A stretch of 64,000 nucleotides of DNA. Origin: Chloroflexota bacterium (GTDB lineage Bacteria > Chloroflexota > Dehalococcoidia > JACPQD01). Location of the stretch: NCBI GenBank assembly GCA_016190665.1, contig JACPQD010000104.1:248001-312000 (forward strand). Reading direction: 5' to 3'. Below the pieces are notes generated by a model. The model saw only the letters and a list, made by a program, of their open reading frames with translations. It was not told the origin of the DNA and did no database searches. A program made the translations under genes and the position numbers. This document shows, piece by piece, positions 42,503 through 52,438 of this stretch (position 1 is the first letter of the stretch; each line of letters starts with the position of its first letter).

Positions 42503-43369
42503 ATGAGCCATCGCCTGTTCCCGCAAAGCTTTGCGGCCGTGTACCGGGGTGTGGATGTGGAAGTCGTCGCGAGCGGAGCCTTTGAGCACCCGCATCTCCT
42601 CGACCAAATTCGGGAACAAGTCCTCAATGTGGCTGCGCTTTCGCGCGGGTGGGACGATCCGCAGGGATCGGAAACCCTGCGCCGTAACTTCAAGATAGGC
42701 CCGCTGTATGAGGCGAACGCACTGATGCTCATCCGTAGGAACGGGAGTCTGGTAGGCCTGGTGGGGTCCGTGAACAACTGGCATGTTGACAGTGGGGACA
42801 AGACCATCGTGCATATGTGCTGCCTGGCACTCCAGCCCGAGGTCCAGAATCGCGGTTTCCTCCAGGTCTCGATGGCACTGTTGTGGCTCATCAGCCAACA
42901 GAATGACGTGTTGCGCCGAAACTACTCTCGTCAGCGTGTCTACATTTCAGCCATTACCCAGAGTCCATATATCTTGGCTTATCTGCAAAGCATGTTTGAT
43001 GTTTATCCGTCACCATATCGTGCCCGGGCAACGCCGGACATGACAAACGTGGCACAGCGGGTCGCCAGACGTTTTGATGAACATGTCGCTTTTGATCCCT
43101 CTACATTCATTCTACGGAAGGAATGTAATTTCTTTTACAAACGTATTCCATATAGCAGTAATCCCGATATCAACCATTTCTGTGACCAGAACCTGCGCTA
43201 TGACCAGGGGGATGTTTTCGTTGTAATAGGGAACGTCATTCCCTCGAATATCGACTCGTACATCCAGGTGGTCAGCAAACGCTATGCCGACCTGTTCAAC
43301 ATTTTGCAAGATGGCCTGAAGGTGCACGGGGCAGATAAGCCGGGGGCACCACGCCCGCATGTCCGCTGA
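42503..43369 (+). CDS. GNAT-like N-acyltransferase
   Basis: A 288-residue protein with a GNAT core: the beta strands around LVGLVGSVNNW and IVHMCCLALQPEVQNRGFLQ (motif A, residues about 103-122) resemble the acetyl-CoA-binding loop, although the Q/R-x-x-G-x-A/G pattern is loose. The C-terminal 120 residues have no recognised family. It may acylate the product or intermediate of the cluster. The ATG follows CGGAGGG; the frame opens earlier at 42419 inside the fusion gene. Confidence 0.6.
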   Translation: MSHRLFPQSFAAVYRGVDVEVVASGAFEHPHLLDQIREQVLNVAALSRGWDDPQGSETLRRNFKIGPLYEANALMLIRRNGSLVGLVGSVNNWHVDSGDKTIVHMCCLALQPEVQNRGFLQVSMALLWLISQQNDVLRRNYSRQRVYISAITQSPYILAYLQSMFDVYPSPYRARATPDMTNVAQRVARRFDEHVAFDPSTFILRKECNFFYKRIPYSSNPDINHFCDQNLRYDQGDVFVVIGNVIPSNIDSYIQVVSKRYADLFNILQDGLKVHGADKPGAPRPHVR

Positions 43370-43380
43370 GGAGGTGCAGG

Positions 43381-45084
43381 ATGCGCGATGAGGCGTACGA
43401 TCTCTCCTTTTCAAGGAATATCGGTATTCTGACCGCAGCTGAACAGGAATCTCTGCGCAATAGCACGGTTACAATTATCGGTCTGGGCGGCATCGGCGGC
43501 AATACTTTGATGTTGCTGGCCCGTATGGGAATCGGCAACTTCAGGCTAGCTGACTTTGATCGCTTTGATCTCAACAACATCAACCGGCAATACGGAGCTT
43601 TTGTAGATACTCGCGGGCGACTCAAGTGTGATATGCTGACTGAGGAGGTGCGACGCGTCAATCCCCTTGCGCAGATCAGGGTGTTTCCTGAGGGCTTCAG
43701 CGATGACTGCGACGATGCCTTGTTCAAGGGCGCGGATCTGGTCATCGATGCGGTCGACTTCTATGCTATCGAAACGCACCTGCAAATACACCGCAAGACC
43801 AGGGACAGCGGTCTATTCACAATCATGGGCTCGCCTGTTGGTTTCAGTGCGTGCTTACAAATCTTCGACCCCAACGGCATGAGCCTGGAGGAATACTGCG
43901 GTATTCAGCCTGATATGTCCTCTCTGGAAAAGCAGTTGCGCTACGCATGCGGCTTGGTACCTGAACTGGCGCACATCGAGTATTTCGATGTTTCTGCTGG
44001 CAACTCCAATACCAATTTCCTTGAGCATACGGGCCCTTCACTGGCGTGTGCTACTGCCCTTGCGGCGTCCCTGGTCGCGGCGGAAACCGTGGTCATCCTT
44101 CTCGGACGCCGCAAGCCCCTGGCCATCCCGTACACCTTTCAATTCGATCCGTACACGTTCCGCTACGAGAGGACATTCGTCAAGGGAGGCATGGCCTGCT
44201 ACAATCCTGATCCAGCGATCGCAAGAATCCCTGACAAGTCATCTTTGATCACACAGGTGATGCAGTTCCTGTACAAGAAGCAACAGGCGGAGCGGGCCCA
44301 TGTCAACGGTGCCGATTTCTACTACCGGGTGGAAGGCGATGGCCCTAGGGTGTTGCTCATCGGTCCTCTGGGGGCTGATTCCAGCTTTTGGGCTCGGCAA
44401 GCGCAGGAATTGGCAAATCAATTCCAAGTGATCACGTTCGATAACCGTGGGTCAGGTTCCAGCAGCCCGTGTACCAGCGGATGCTCCACTCAACTTCTGG
44501 CCGAGGATGTCATAGCCCTACTTGAGCATCTGGGCGTGGAGAAAAGCCATATCGTTGGAATGGCCCTCGGGGGACTGATAGCTCAACATGTTGCCGTCAA
44601 ACGGCCTGACCTCGTTGATCGCTTGGTGCTGATTTCCAGCTACGCGTTAGCAGATGAGCGTATCAGTCGTATTACCCGGGAGTGGCGTGCCCATGCAGTG
44701 GAAAAAGGAATGGAGAGCTTGTTCGATGCTTGCGTCGAATGGCTCTTTTCTGATGATTACCTGACCAGCAATGAGGGCGAACTGAGGAACCTCAGGACCT
44801 TCTACCGTCTCAATCTACAGGACCCGCTGAGTTTCTGCGAGCAGAGTCTGGCGGGCATACGCCATGATTCCCGTCACCTGATTGGGAAAGTGAATTGCCC
44901 CACTCTCGTGATCCATGGCGGCGCAGATCGTCTTGTCCGTGTTCAGTTGGCTAGGGCGCTGGCCGAAGGAATCCCCCACTCGCGCCTGTCGGTGCTGGAT
45001 CGGGCGGCTCATTTCCTCACTTGGGAGCAAGCAAGCGCAGTTAATGCTCAACTAGTGGAATTCCTTGCCGTTGAAACGGGGTGA
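43381..45084 (+). CDS. ThiF/E1-like adenylyltransferase fused to alpha/beta hydrolase
   Basis: A 567-residue fusion. Residues 1-about 295: ThiF/MoeB/HesA-type E1 domain with GLGGIGGN (34-41), DFDRFDLNNINRQYG and ADLVIDAVDFYA; such domains adenylate a C-terminal carboxylate of a small protein or peptide. Residues about 305-567: alpha/beta hydrolase with D516 and H544 in place, but the nucleophile elbow reads GMA395LGG, so the usual serine is alanine. The hydrolase half is therefore inactive, binding-only, or uses another mechanism. It follows the GNAT gene by 11 bases and ends the cluster. ATG behind GAGGAGG. Confidence 0.82.
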   Translation: MRDEAYDLSFSRNIGILTAAEQESLRNSTVTIIGLGGIGGNTLMLLARMGIGNFRLADFDRFDLNNINRQYGAFVDTRGRLKCDMLTEEVRRVNPLAQIRVFPEGFSDDCDDALFKGADLVIDAVDFYAIETHLQIHRKTRDSGLFTIMGSPVGFSACLQIFDPNGMSLEEYCGIQPDMSSLEKQLRYACGLVPELAHIEYFDVSAGNSNTNFLEHTGPSLACATALAASLVAAETVVILLGRRKPLAIPYTFQFDPYTFRYERTFVKGGMACYNPDPAIARIPDKSSLITQVMQFLYKKQQAERAHVNGADFYYRVEGDGPRVLLIGPLGADSSFWARQAQELANQFQVITFDNRGSGSSSPCTSGCSTQLLAEDVIALLEHLGVEKSHIVGMALGGLIAQHVAVKRPDLVDRLVLISSYALADERISRITREWRAHAVEKGMESLFDACVEWLFSDDYLTSNEGELRNLRTFYRLNLQDPLSFCEQSLAGIRHDSRHLIGKVNCPTLVIHGGADRLVRVQLARALAEGIPHSRLSVLDRAAHFLTWEQASAVNAQLVEFLAVETG

Positions 45085-45226
45085 ACGCTCTCGCTGTCTG
45101 CCTCCACGCGAAAGCGGGATGCCGGAACTTGGGTCGGCGATTGGACCGCTCTCAGTGCCTCTGGACGCGTCTCCGCAACATGTCACAGAATGCGGAAGAA
45201 ACTCTTCACAGTCGGAGTCTACAGGA

Positions 45227-46153
45227 TCAGCACTGCACGTTGAGAAGGCGCTCCACGGTGTCAATGTCGCGCTGGACTTCAGTTTCCATCTTGACCAGGA
45301 CAGCCTGAACGTGCCGGAGGCGACGAGACACCTCGCGCAGTCGATCTCCGAAGGGCTCAGGCGGCCCCGTACTTGCAGGTCTCCTCGCTGGACCGGGTAG
45401 CTGATCAGTCTGAATCTGCCGGTAGAGCGTAACAGTCTGCGTGTCGGGCGGAACGCCCAGTTCTTTGTCCAACGCGGCAACACAACGCTCGTAGTGGCGT
45501 AGCGCGGCCGTCTTGTCGCCGGCCAGACAATGCAGGCGCATCACCCCCTGGTGCGCGCGTTCACGAGCAGGGTCACAGTTGAGAATGCGCATGCCATAGG
45601 ACAGGCCCTTCTCATAGTCGCCACACGTCTCGCAGTGGATCATAAGTCTGTGCAACGCGGCCAGGAATCGTTCACGAAGTCGGTCGCGCTCAAACAGGCA
45701 CCAGTCCTGATACCAACCCTCCAGTAGATCGCCACGGTACAGGGCCACGGCAGTCTCCAGAGACTCGGCAACCGGCGGATCGAGTTCCACGCCGCGAAGA
45801 TTCTGTGTGAGAGTGAAAGCATGCTCGAATCTCTCGACATCCGTCCACACGTGGGATCCCGAGCAGACTTGAATCCAATCCTTACCAACTTGGAGCACCC
45901 GGTCCACTTCGCCCATGGATTCGAGCGTCGCCTGGAGCTGCCATAGGGCCTTGCGCAGATAGGCTCTCGAGTGGACAGCGTCGCAATCACTCCACAGGAG
46001 GTCTGCAAGAACTTCACGTGAGTGGGGGTGATCCCGGTGGAGCAAGAGATAGCAGAAGAGTTCCCGAACCTTACGTCCCACCAGGCCACCTACGTTCTCA
46101 CCACGATAACGGACGTCGAAACTTCCAAAAAGGCGAACCTCTAGTTTTGACAT
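45227..46153 (-). CDS. SARP/BTAD-type transcriptional activator
   Basis: A 308-residue regulator: N-terminal winged-helix DNA-binding domain (LEVRLFGSFDVRYRG, GRKVRELFCYLLLHRDHPHSREVLADLLW) and a bacterial transcription-activation domain of TPR-like helices (YRGDLLEGWYQDWCLFERDRLRERF, here about residues 145-169). SARP-like proteins often control natural-product clusters. It converges on the end of the ThiF-hydrolase gene and is the natural candidate regulator of the 33.4-45.1 kb cluster. The ATG at 46153 follows GGGAGG; the frame extends to 46291. Confidence 0.85.
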   Translation of the reverse strand: MSKLEVRLFGSFDVRYRGENVGGLVGRKVRELFCYLLLHRDHPHSREVLADLLWSDCDAVHSRAYLRKALWQLQATLESMGEVDRVLQVGKDWIQVCSGSHVWTDVERFEHAFTLTQNLRGVELDPPVAESLETAVALYRGDLLEGWYQDWCLFERDRLRERFLAALHRLMIHCETCGDYEKGLSYGMRILNCDPARERAHQGVMRLHCLAGDKTAALRHYERCVAALDKELGVPPDTQTVTLYRQIQTDQLPGPARRPASTGPPEPFGDRLREVSRRLRHVQAVLVKMETEVQRDIDTVERLLNVQC

Positions 46154-46733
46154 CAAACCTCCCGATGGCGGGTGCCCCCAGGGATGGACGTGGGGGAGGA
46201 AGGCCCAGGGCAGTGCTACAGTGGTAGCGTTGTCAAACCTTACCAGCACCTGACGAAAGCGTTTTGAGAATCGGCGTTCGCCCTGGTTCAACCAGGCGCT
46301 TAACGAACGCCGGTTCTCGCCGTCTGACCGTCGTTCACGTACCGCACTAATGCTCGCCTACTGCCCTAAGTATATGCCCGTGCTTAAAGCCTGTCAAGAA
46401 GCCCGGACGGAAACCACCCCTCCCACGGGGTTTCCAACCGATAGATAAGGCTGCAGACGATGGAGTCGATGGTGACCGCAATCAACCCCATGACGAGGCC
46501 GGAAAAGCGGCCAGAAGTGTGAGAACGCGTGCGCCTCGAGGCGACATCAATCTGGCCTTAGCTGCCACCGATGTCAGATTGGCCACAAGGGCAGCTATCT
46601 GAAACTGGCAGGCTGGGTGGGCTGGGCGGCAGGTATTGACATTAAGGCTGGCCGGTGATAGATTGGTGGCGCGCTCCGGCTTCAGTATCTTTGTCTGGCC
46701 TGGCAGGAGCGTTGCCAGATAGGAGGGGGTACG
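46154..46733. other. Divergent intergenic region
   Basis: This is 580 bases between the BTAD regulator and a binding-protein gene transcribed away from each other. Antisense-type frames exist, but none has a ribosome site and family resemblance. It contains short inverted repeats (for example AACGAACGCCGGTTC near 46300) and no assignable promoter. Confidence 0.4.
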
Positions 46734-48350
46734 ATGTATTTGACAAAGCGTTTCCTGGCGGCATCTTTCGTTTCGGCGTATCTGATAATGGCGAGCTGTG
46801 CTCCGCAGGCGGCGCCCACCGGCCAGAAGCCTGGGGCGCCGACGTCGACCGGCGTGAAACCGAGGTCCGGGGGGACCCTCAATATCAGCGGCCGCGTCAC
46901 GCCAGAACATTGGGATATCCACCAGGCGACCTTCGCCAGCACTCTGTGGCCCGTTGGCCCCGTCTACAGCTCACTCGTCCGCTACGACTGGGCCAACAAC
47001 GAGAAGTTGATTCCGGACTTGGCGGAAGAATGGGACGTGAGCCAGCAGGGCACCCTCTACACCTTCACGCTCCGCAAAGGCGTTAAGTGGCACGACGGCA
47101 AGCCCTTGACGGCCGCTGACGTGAAGTTCAGCCTGGATCGCATTAGAAAGCCTCCGCAGGGCGTCGCCAGCCCCAGGAAATCCTTGTTGCAGAGCGTCAG
47201 GGAGATCGAGACCCCGGATGATTACACCGTCAAGATTTCGACGGACTACGTCGATGCCTCGCTCCTCAGCGTCCTCGCTCTTGCCTGGAACGGTATCGTG
47301 CCCAAGCACGTCATCGAAGAGAAGGGCAATATGAAGACCTCCGTTGTGGGCACGGGGCCATTCAAGTTCAAGGGGTACAGTCCCGGCGTCAGCTTCGAGG
47401 TAGTCAAGAACGAGGACTACTTCTTGAAGGGTCTCCCCTACCTCGACGGGATTACGCGCTACTATCTGACGGACAGCGCCAAACGGTTTGCGGCCTTTAG
47501 AGCCGGGCAGGTGGACATCGTGGAGTACGGTTCCTTCACTGCAAGCCAGGCGGAACAGATGGCCAAGGAGCTACCTCAGGTTAAGATAGTGGACCAGCAG
47601 GGCGTCTGCGAAACAACGCTTTATTTGAATACCACGAGGAAACCCTGGGATGACGTGCGGGTGCGCAAGGCCGTCCATCTGGCCTTCGACCGGCAGCAAG
47701 ACATCAGGATAGCCATGGAAGGCCGGGGGAAGGCCGGCTGGATATTCCCGCCTACTTCAACGTATGCTATCCCTGAGGGCGATCTGGAAAAGCTGCCCGG
47801 CTTTCGTCAGCCCAAGGACGCCGACGTTGCTGAAGCTAAGAAGCTGCTCGCCGACGCCGGCGTCCCCAATGGCTTCAAGACGGACCTGGTCTTTAGAACA
47901 GGTCCCACGTATGAGCCCCAGCCGACCTTCGTACATAACCAGTTCGGCAAGCTGGGCATTGAAGTCCAGCTCCGAACATTGGACACGGCTCCTTTTGCGG
48001 AGGCCACCAGCCAGGGCCGCTTTGACACCGCAGCCGTCTATTTCTGCACCGCTCTGACCGATCCCAACGATCTGCTGACATATTTTGTCGGCGACGATCC
48101 GAGGAACTACTCCAGATTGAAGGACGCCGAAGTCGACCAATGGTTCAAGGAACAGTCGAGGACTCTGGACCTCAACAAGCGGAAGGACATAGCTTTCAAG
48201 ATTCAAAGGAAGCTGCTGGATACCGTACCGGCCATTGTATTAGGCTGGCATGCCCATATCATGGGCTGGTATCCCAAGGTCAGAGACTATGTGCCCGGCT
48301 TAACGACATATAACAATATGGACTACTACACCGTCTGGCTGAGCGAGTAA
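46734..48350 (+). CDS. ABC transporter family-5 solute-binding lipoprotein
   Basis: A 538-residue binding protein: signal and lipobox (YLIMASC), a shorter linker than its paralogues, then SGGTLNISGRVTPEHWDIHQ, FTLRKGVKWHDGKPLTAADV, VGTGPFKFKGYSPG and DVRVRKAVHLAFDRQQD. The ATG follows TAGGAGGGGG. It is followed by another binding-protein gene of the same family. The transported compound is unknown. Confidence 0.9.
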   Translation: MYLTKRFLAASFVSAYLIMASCAPQAAPTGQKPGAPTSTGVKPRSGGTLNISGRVTPEHWDIHQATFASTLWPVGPVYSSLVRYDWANNEKLIPDLAEEWDVSQQGTLYTFTLRKGVKWHDGKPLTAADVKFSLDRIRKPPQGVASPRKSLLQSVREIETPDDYTVKISTDYVDASLLSVLALAWNGIVPKHVIEEKGNMKTSVVGTGPFKFKGYSPGVSFEVVKNEDYFLKGLPYLDGITRYYLTDSAKRFAAFRAGQVDIVEYGSFTASQAEQMAKELPQVKIVDQQGVCETTLYLNTTRKPWDDVRVRKAVHLAFDRQQDIRIAMEGRGKAGWIFPPTSTYAIPEGDLEKLPGFRQPKDADVAEAKKLLADAGVPNGFKTDLVFRTGPTYEPQPTFVHNQFGKLGIEVQLRTLDTAPFAEATSQGRFDTAAVYFCTALTDPNDLLTYFVGDDPRNYSRLKDAEVDQWFKEQSRTLDLNKRKDIAFKIQRKLLDTVPAIVLGWHAHIMGWYPKVRDYVPGLTTYNNMDYYTVWLSE

Positions 48351-48503
48351 GAGCAACCCGAGGGGAAGTAGTACAAACAGGTACCAATACTACCAGCATT
48401 CGGTTTGTCCGCTGCGGTGGGGCGGAGAGGTCACCCAGCCCCCGACCTCCAACCCCCGACACCCGTCAGGGCTTGTCCCTTGCTTGCGCTGTTGGCGCCG
48501 TAG

Positions 48504-48524
48504 GGCAGGGGCTTGTCCCCTGCC
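48504..48524. repeat. GGCAGGGG/CCCCTGCC intergenic hairpin
   Basis: An 8-bp perfect stem with a CTTGT loop, preceded 35 bases earlier by a shorter version (CAGGGCTTGTCCCTTG). It is a short repeated intergenic sequence between two binding-protein genes and possibly a transcript end. Confidence 0.6.
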
Positions 48525-48596
48525 GCCAGGGAAGAGGGGATCAACAACTTCCGGCTTGAGTTGACCAAGAGGGGGCGTCGTGAGCAGGAGGCAGTG

Positions 48597-50286
48597 ATGA
48601 ACATCTGGAAACGAACAATCGGCGGGTTGATTCTTACCGGCTTCCTTGTGGCGAGCTGCGCGCCGGCTGCGGCGCGTGCGCCGGCCACCACGCAGGCTCC
48701 CACGGCTGCAACGGCCGTGCCCGAGAAACCGACGCCTAAACCAGCGCCAGCAGCCAGCGCTACCCGCCCCGCTCAGCCCACTCAGACGCCTAAGGCGGCA
48801 AGCTCGGAGCCCAAACGCGGTGGCACCCTCCGCGTGCTCATCAACGCCGACCCGAGGACGTACGATCTCCACACTGAAATCAGCTACTCGGTTATCGCGC
48901 CGGTTGGCCCGGCCTACAACGGACTGGTTGAGTACGACGATGACCAGACCGACAAGATTATCCCTGCTCTGGCTGAAAAATGGGAAGCGAGCGCCGACGG
49001 CAAGGTATTCACCTTCAATCTGAGAAAGGACGCCAAGTGGCACGACGGCAAGCCCTTCACCGCGGCGGACGCCGAGTTCAGCCTCAAGCGTCTGATGGAC
49101 AATAGCCCCAACCTGAAGGAGCCCCTTGCCTTTGTCGAGAAAGTGGAGGCTGTGAGGGATGCGACGCTCAAAGTGACGCTGAAGGAGCCCCGGGTCATCT
49201 TCCTGCGCATCCTTGCCGACAGTTGGGCCGCCATCATGCCGAAGCACGTTACCGAGGCCAGGGGGGACATGAAAAGGTCCGTCGTGGGGACCGGACCCTT
49301 CAATCAAGAACCACGATGTCGGCGCGGCGATGCGGCTGGTGCGCAACACCGACTACTTCGTCAAGGGAAAACCCTATGTGGACGCTCTCACCTATTACCC
49401 GGTGAGGGACGTGTCGACCGCGCTGGCGGCCTTCCGGGCCAAGAGGGTGGACATGACGGGCATCCTTGTCTTCGCGACGGCGGGCTTCCTCACGCTTGAG
49501 AAGGAAGAAGCTGCGGCCTATGTCGCGAAGTACCCGGAGCTGGGCTGGTGGAACTTCGTGATGCCTATAGACAAGGCCCCCTGGAACGACATCCGCGTCC
49601 GCCGCGCCGTGTATCTAGCCGTCGACCGACCTGCCTTCGTCAAGATCATCGAGCAAGGCTTCGGAAGTGTCGGCAGCTTCGTTCCCCCTGTCATGGGCGG
49701 CTTTACGGCCGACGAGCTTAAGGACAAGCCCGGCTTCAAACAGCCCAAGGATGCGGACCGGGCGGAGGCTAAGAGGCTCCTCCAGGAGGCGGGCCAGGGA
49801 AACGGTTTTTCCACCAAGATGCTCCACCGGACAGGAGAACCTTTCCAGAGCGCCGCTGTGCTGCTGAAGTCAGAGCTGGCCAATGTGGGCATCGACGTGG
49901 AGCTGGACCCGCGCACCGAGGCGGACCTCTACGAGATTGCCTACCGGGGCGCGTACCACTCCTTCATGATCCGGACGGCCTGGAAACTGCCCGACCCCGA
50001 TGGACTGCTTCCGGCGAACTATCGCAGCACATCGGTACGGAACTATTCCCACCTTCTCGACGAGGAAACCGATAAGCTCATCGACCAGCAGTCAACAACC
50101 GCTGACCCGGCTAAGCGCAAGGAAATCCTGCGGGAGATCGACCGCCGGATGACGGAGAGGCTGCCGGCGGTGACCACTCACTGGTTCCACTATATGACCG
50201 CCTGGTGGCCGCCTAATGTGCAGTACACCAAGCCGTTGACATTTACGACCAACGTGCGCTACGCGGGCGCGTGGCTCAAGCGATAG
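48597..50286 (+). pseudogene. Family-5 solute-binding lipoprotein, frameshifted
   Basis: The gene begins normally (ATG, lipobox FLVASC, KRGGTLRVLINADPRTYDLH, FNLRKDAKWHDGKPFTAADA) and reaches VGTGPF. There TTCAATCAAGAAC (49299-49311) replaces the expected TTCAAnTTCAAGAAC, i.e. two bases are missing, and the frame changes. The second frame carries on with KNHDVGAAMRLVRNTDYF and all later family motifs (DIRVRRAVYLAVDR) to 50286. Restored length is about 563 residues. No homopolymer is involved, so a true lesion is more plausible here than at the other frameshifts. Confidence 0.85.
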
Positions 50287-50443
50287 GCATCAAAGACCGA
50301 AACATGGATATTCAGGATGAACAGGATTGATGAAATGATGAATGATAAATGCGAAATGATAAATGGTCCCCCCCTCTGTCCCCTATCCTGTACATCCATG
50401 TTAGTACAGAGCCTGGCGAATACTTATCCACTTTGGAGGCGAA

Positions 50444-50875
50444 GTGCAGAAAAAGGCAGGAACCATTGTCATGGGCACCATCGGCCATGACGTCCACAAC
50501 ATAGGCAATGTGATAATCCAGCACGCCCTGACGCGGGCGGGTTACTCCGTGGTCCCGTTGGGCGTGGCCGTTTCTCATGACGAGTTCATCAAGGCGGCCA
50601 TCGAGACAGCCGCCGATGCCATTTTGATCTCCTCTCTCTCCGGGATGGCCGAGATTTCCTGTCGCGGCATGCGGGAGAAATGCATCGAGGCCGGCATAGG
50701 GGACATCTTGCTCTACGTGGGAGGCAACCTCGTGATCGGCAAGCGGGCTTGGGCGGACGTGGAGACGGAATTCAAGGCGATGGGTTTCGCCCGCGTGGCG
50801 CCTCCGGGGGCGAAAGTGGAACAGGTTGTCCAGTGGCTCGCCGAGGATTTGAAAGTCGGGGTCGCAGGAAGGTAG
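50444..50875 (+). CDS. B12-binding GlmS/MutS-like mutase subunit
   Basis: A 143-residue cobalamin-binding domain protein like the S (sigma) subunit of glutamate mutase. The DxHxxG motif is D16-V-H18-NI-G21 (His ligates cobalt base-off), with the later SSLSG and GGNLVIGK segments that cradle the nucleotide tail. It pairs with the GlmE-like subunit that starts 5 bases after its stop. Start GTG behind GGAGGCGAA. It may also serve the orphan GlmE-like protein at 20408-21838. Confidence 0.88.
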   Translation: MQKKAGTIVMGTIGHDVHNIGNVIIQHALTRAGYSVVPLGVAVSHDEFIKAAIETAADAILISSLSGMAEISCRGMREKCIEAGIGDILLYVGGNLVIGKRAWADVETEFKAMGFARVAPPGAKVEQVVQWLAEDLKVGVAGR

Positions 50876-50880
50876 CAGGA

Positions 50881-52344
50881 ATGAGCGAATTAGCCGTCAG
50901 CAACGACAGGCTGGGAGATGAGGATTTCTTCGCGAGGCGCAAGGAGGTGCTGAATACCTGGCCGACGGGGAAAGAGGTCGACCTTGACGAGGCAATCGAG
51001 CATCATCGTCAGTTGATGAAGCGAGGCCAGAACGTGGTAACGGCGATGCAGGAGGGGCGCAAGAACGGCCACATGCTCCTCCAGCCGAGGGCAGGCGTGG
51101 CCACCATCGAGGAGTGCCTGGACATTCTCCGGCACATTCAGGATTATGGCTCGGCCGATGTCCTCCCTTTGACCATCGATAGTTGCACCCGGAACCTGAA
51201 GTACGAAGAGGGAGAGCTGGCCCTGCAGGAAAGCATCAGAACGGGACGGTCCATGATGAACGGCTTCCCCATGGTGAACCACGGGGTGAAGGGTACCCGG
51301 TTCGTCATCGATTCGCTGAAGCTGCCCTTTGAAGTGAGGTCAGCGGCAGTGGATGCCCGCATGACCGCGGAGATAGCTCTGGCGGCCGGTTGCAGCGCCT
51401 TCCACAACGGCCCCATCGTGCCCACAATGCATTTCTCTCGCGATTACCCGTTGTCCCAGGCCATCCACGACTATCAGTACATTGAGAGGCTTTGCGCCTA
51501 TTATCAGGAGCACGGCATCCCCATTGTAAGGGAGATCTTTGGATTGCTGCCCTGCACCATCGTGCCGCCAGGCCTCGTAATTGCGACTGGTGTCCTGGAT
51601 TGCCTGCTAGCCGCCGGGCAGGGCGTCAAATACATCGCGGCTTCGCTGATTAACAGCGGCAGCCTGGCCCAGGACATCGCGGCGCTGAGGGTGTACCCGG
51701 AGATGATCCGGGAGTACCTTGTTAAGAATGGCTACGGAGACGTGACTGTATTCAGCAAGTGCAGCCAGTGGAATGGCGCCTTCCCTGAGGATGAGGCCCG
51801 GTGCTACGGGTTGATCATATACTTAACCTTCTCCGCTGTCTGGGGCGGCGTCGACGAAATGCTCGTTAAGAGTCCGGAGCAGGGTCAGAACCTGCCGTCC
51901 AAGGAAGCCAACGCCGCCGGGTTGAGGGCCGTGCGCATGGCCATCAACATGCTGAAGGACCAGAAACCCTTCAGCCGGCCCGAGGTGGACACAGAGGCGG
52001 AGGAGATCCGGCGCGAGGTGCGTACGCTGGTGGACGCTGCCCTTGAGTTGGGGAAAGGCGACGCTGTGCAGGCTTCGGTGAAGGCCTTCGAGCGGGGGAT
52101 GTTGACCGTGCCTTTCACCATCAACCGGCGGTATGCCAACCCGGAATATCAAGTGATGACGGTGAGGGATGCGGAGGGTGCGGTCAGGTTCCACGATTTC
52201 GGGAATCTGCCTCTGGACAGCGCCGCCAAAGCATACCACCGTGAGAAAGTCGCGGAGCGAGAGCGGCTGGACAACCGGAAGACCGACTACGACTCTGTCA
52301 TCCAGAGCCTGGTCTCTATAGCTGAGGGGACCCTGGTAAGATAA
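50881..52344 (+). CDS. GlmE-like catalytic subunit of a B12-dependent mutase
   Basis: A 487-residue homologue of glutamate mutase E: EVLNTWPTGKEVDLDEA, LLQPRAGVATIEE, GRSMMNGFPMVNHGVKG, and the C-terminal LELGKGDAVQASVKAFERG. The carboxylate-binding arginines seem kept, whereas the stretch that in glutamate mutase contains substrate-contacting Glu and Tyr reads CSAFHNGPIVPTMHF, so substrate specificity is likely different. With the S subunit it forms a complete AdoCbl mutase next to a DRE-TIM lyase. The ATG at 50881 follows GGTAGCAGGA. Confidence 0.85.
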   Translation: MSELAVSNDRLGDEDFFARRKEVLNTWPTGKEVDLDEAIEHHRQLMKRGQNVVTAMQEGRKNGHMLLQPRAGVATIEECLDILRHIQDYGSADVLPLTIDSCTRNLKYEEGELALQESIRTGRSMMNGFPMVNHGVKGTRFVIDSLKLPFEVRSAAVDARMTAEIALAAGCSAFHNGPIVPTMHFSRDYPLSQAIHDYQYIERLCAYYQEHGIPIVREIFGLLPCTIVPPGLVIATGVLDCLLAAGQGVKYIAASLINSGSLAQDIAALRVYPEMIREYLVKNGYGDVTVFSKCSQWNGAFPEDEARCYGLIIYLTFSAVWGGVDEMLVKSPEQGQNLPSKEANAAGLRAVRMAINMLKDQKPFSRPEVDTEAEEIRREVRTLVDAALELGKGDAVQASVKAFERGMLTVPFTINRRYANPEYQVMTVRDAEGAVRFHDFGNLPLDSAAKAYHREKVAERERLDNRKTDYDSVIQSLVSIAEGTLVR

Positions 52345-52397
52345 CGAGCGGTCAGCAGTCAGCGTTCAGCATTGAGCTTGCTGGTGAACGCCGATTT

Positions 52398-52423
52398 GCT
52401 GATAGCTGATAGCTGATAGCTGA
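52398..52423. repeat. Short tandem repeat (GCTGATA)3.7
   Basis: Three GCTGATA units plus GCTGA lie immediately upstream of the DRE-TIM gene's ribosome site. It could vary in length by slippage and so alter leader length. Confidence 0.8.
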
Positions 52424-52438
52424 AAATAAGGGGGAATC

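Noticed and set aside
45065-45226. Small plus-strand gene between the ThiF fusion and the BTAD regulator
   Set aside because: Frames here run into the antisense of the regulator and lack a ribosome site.
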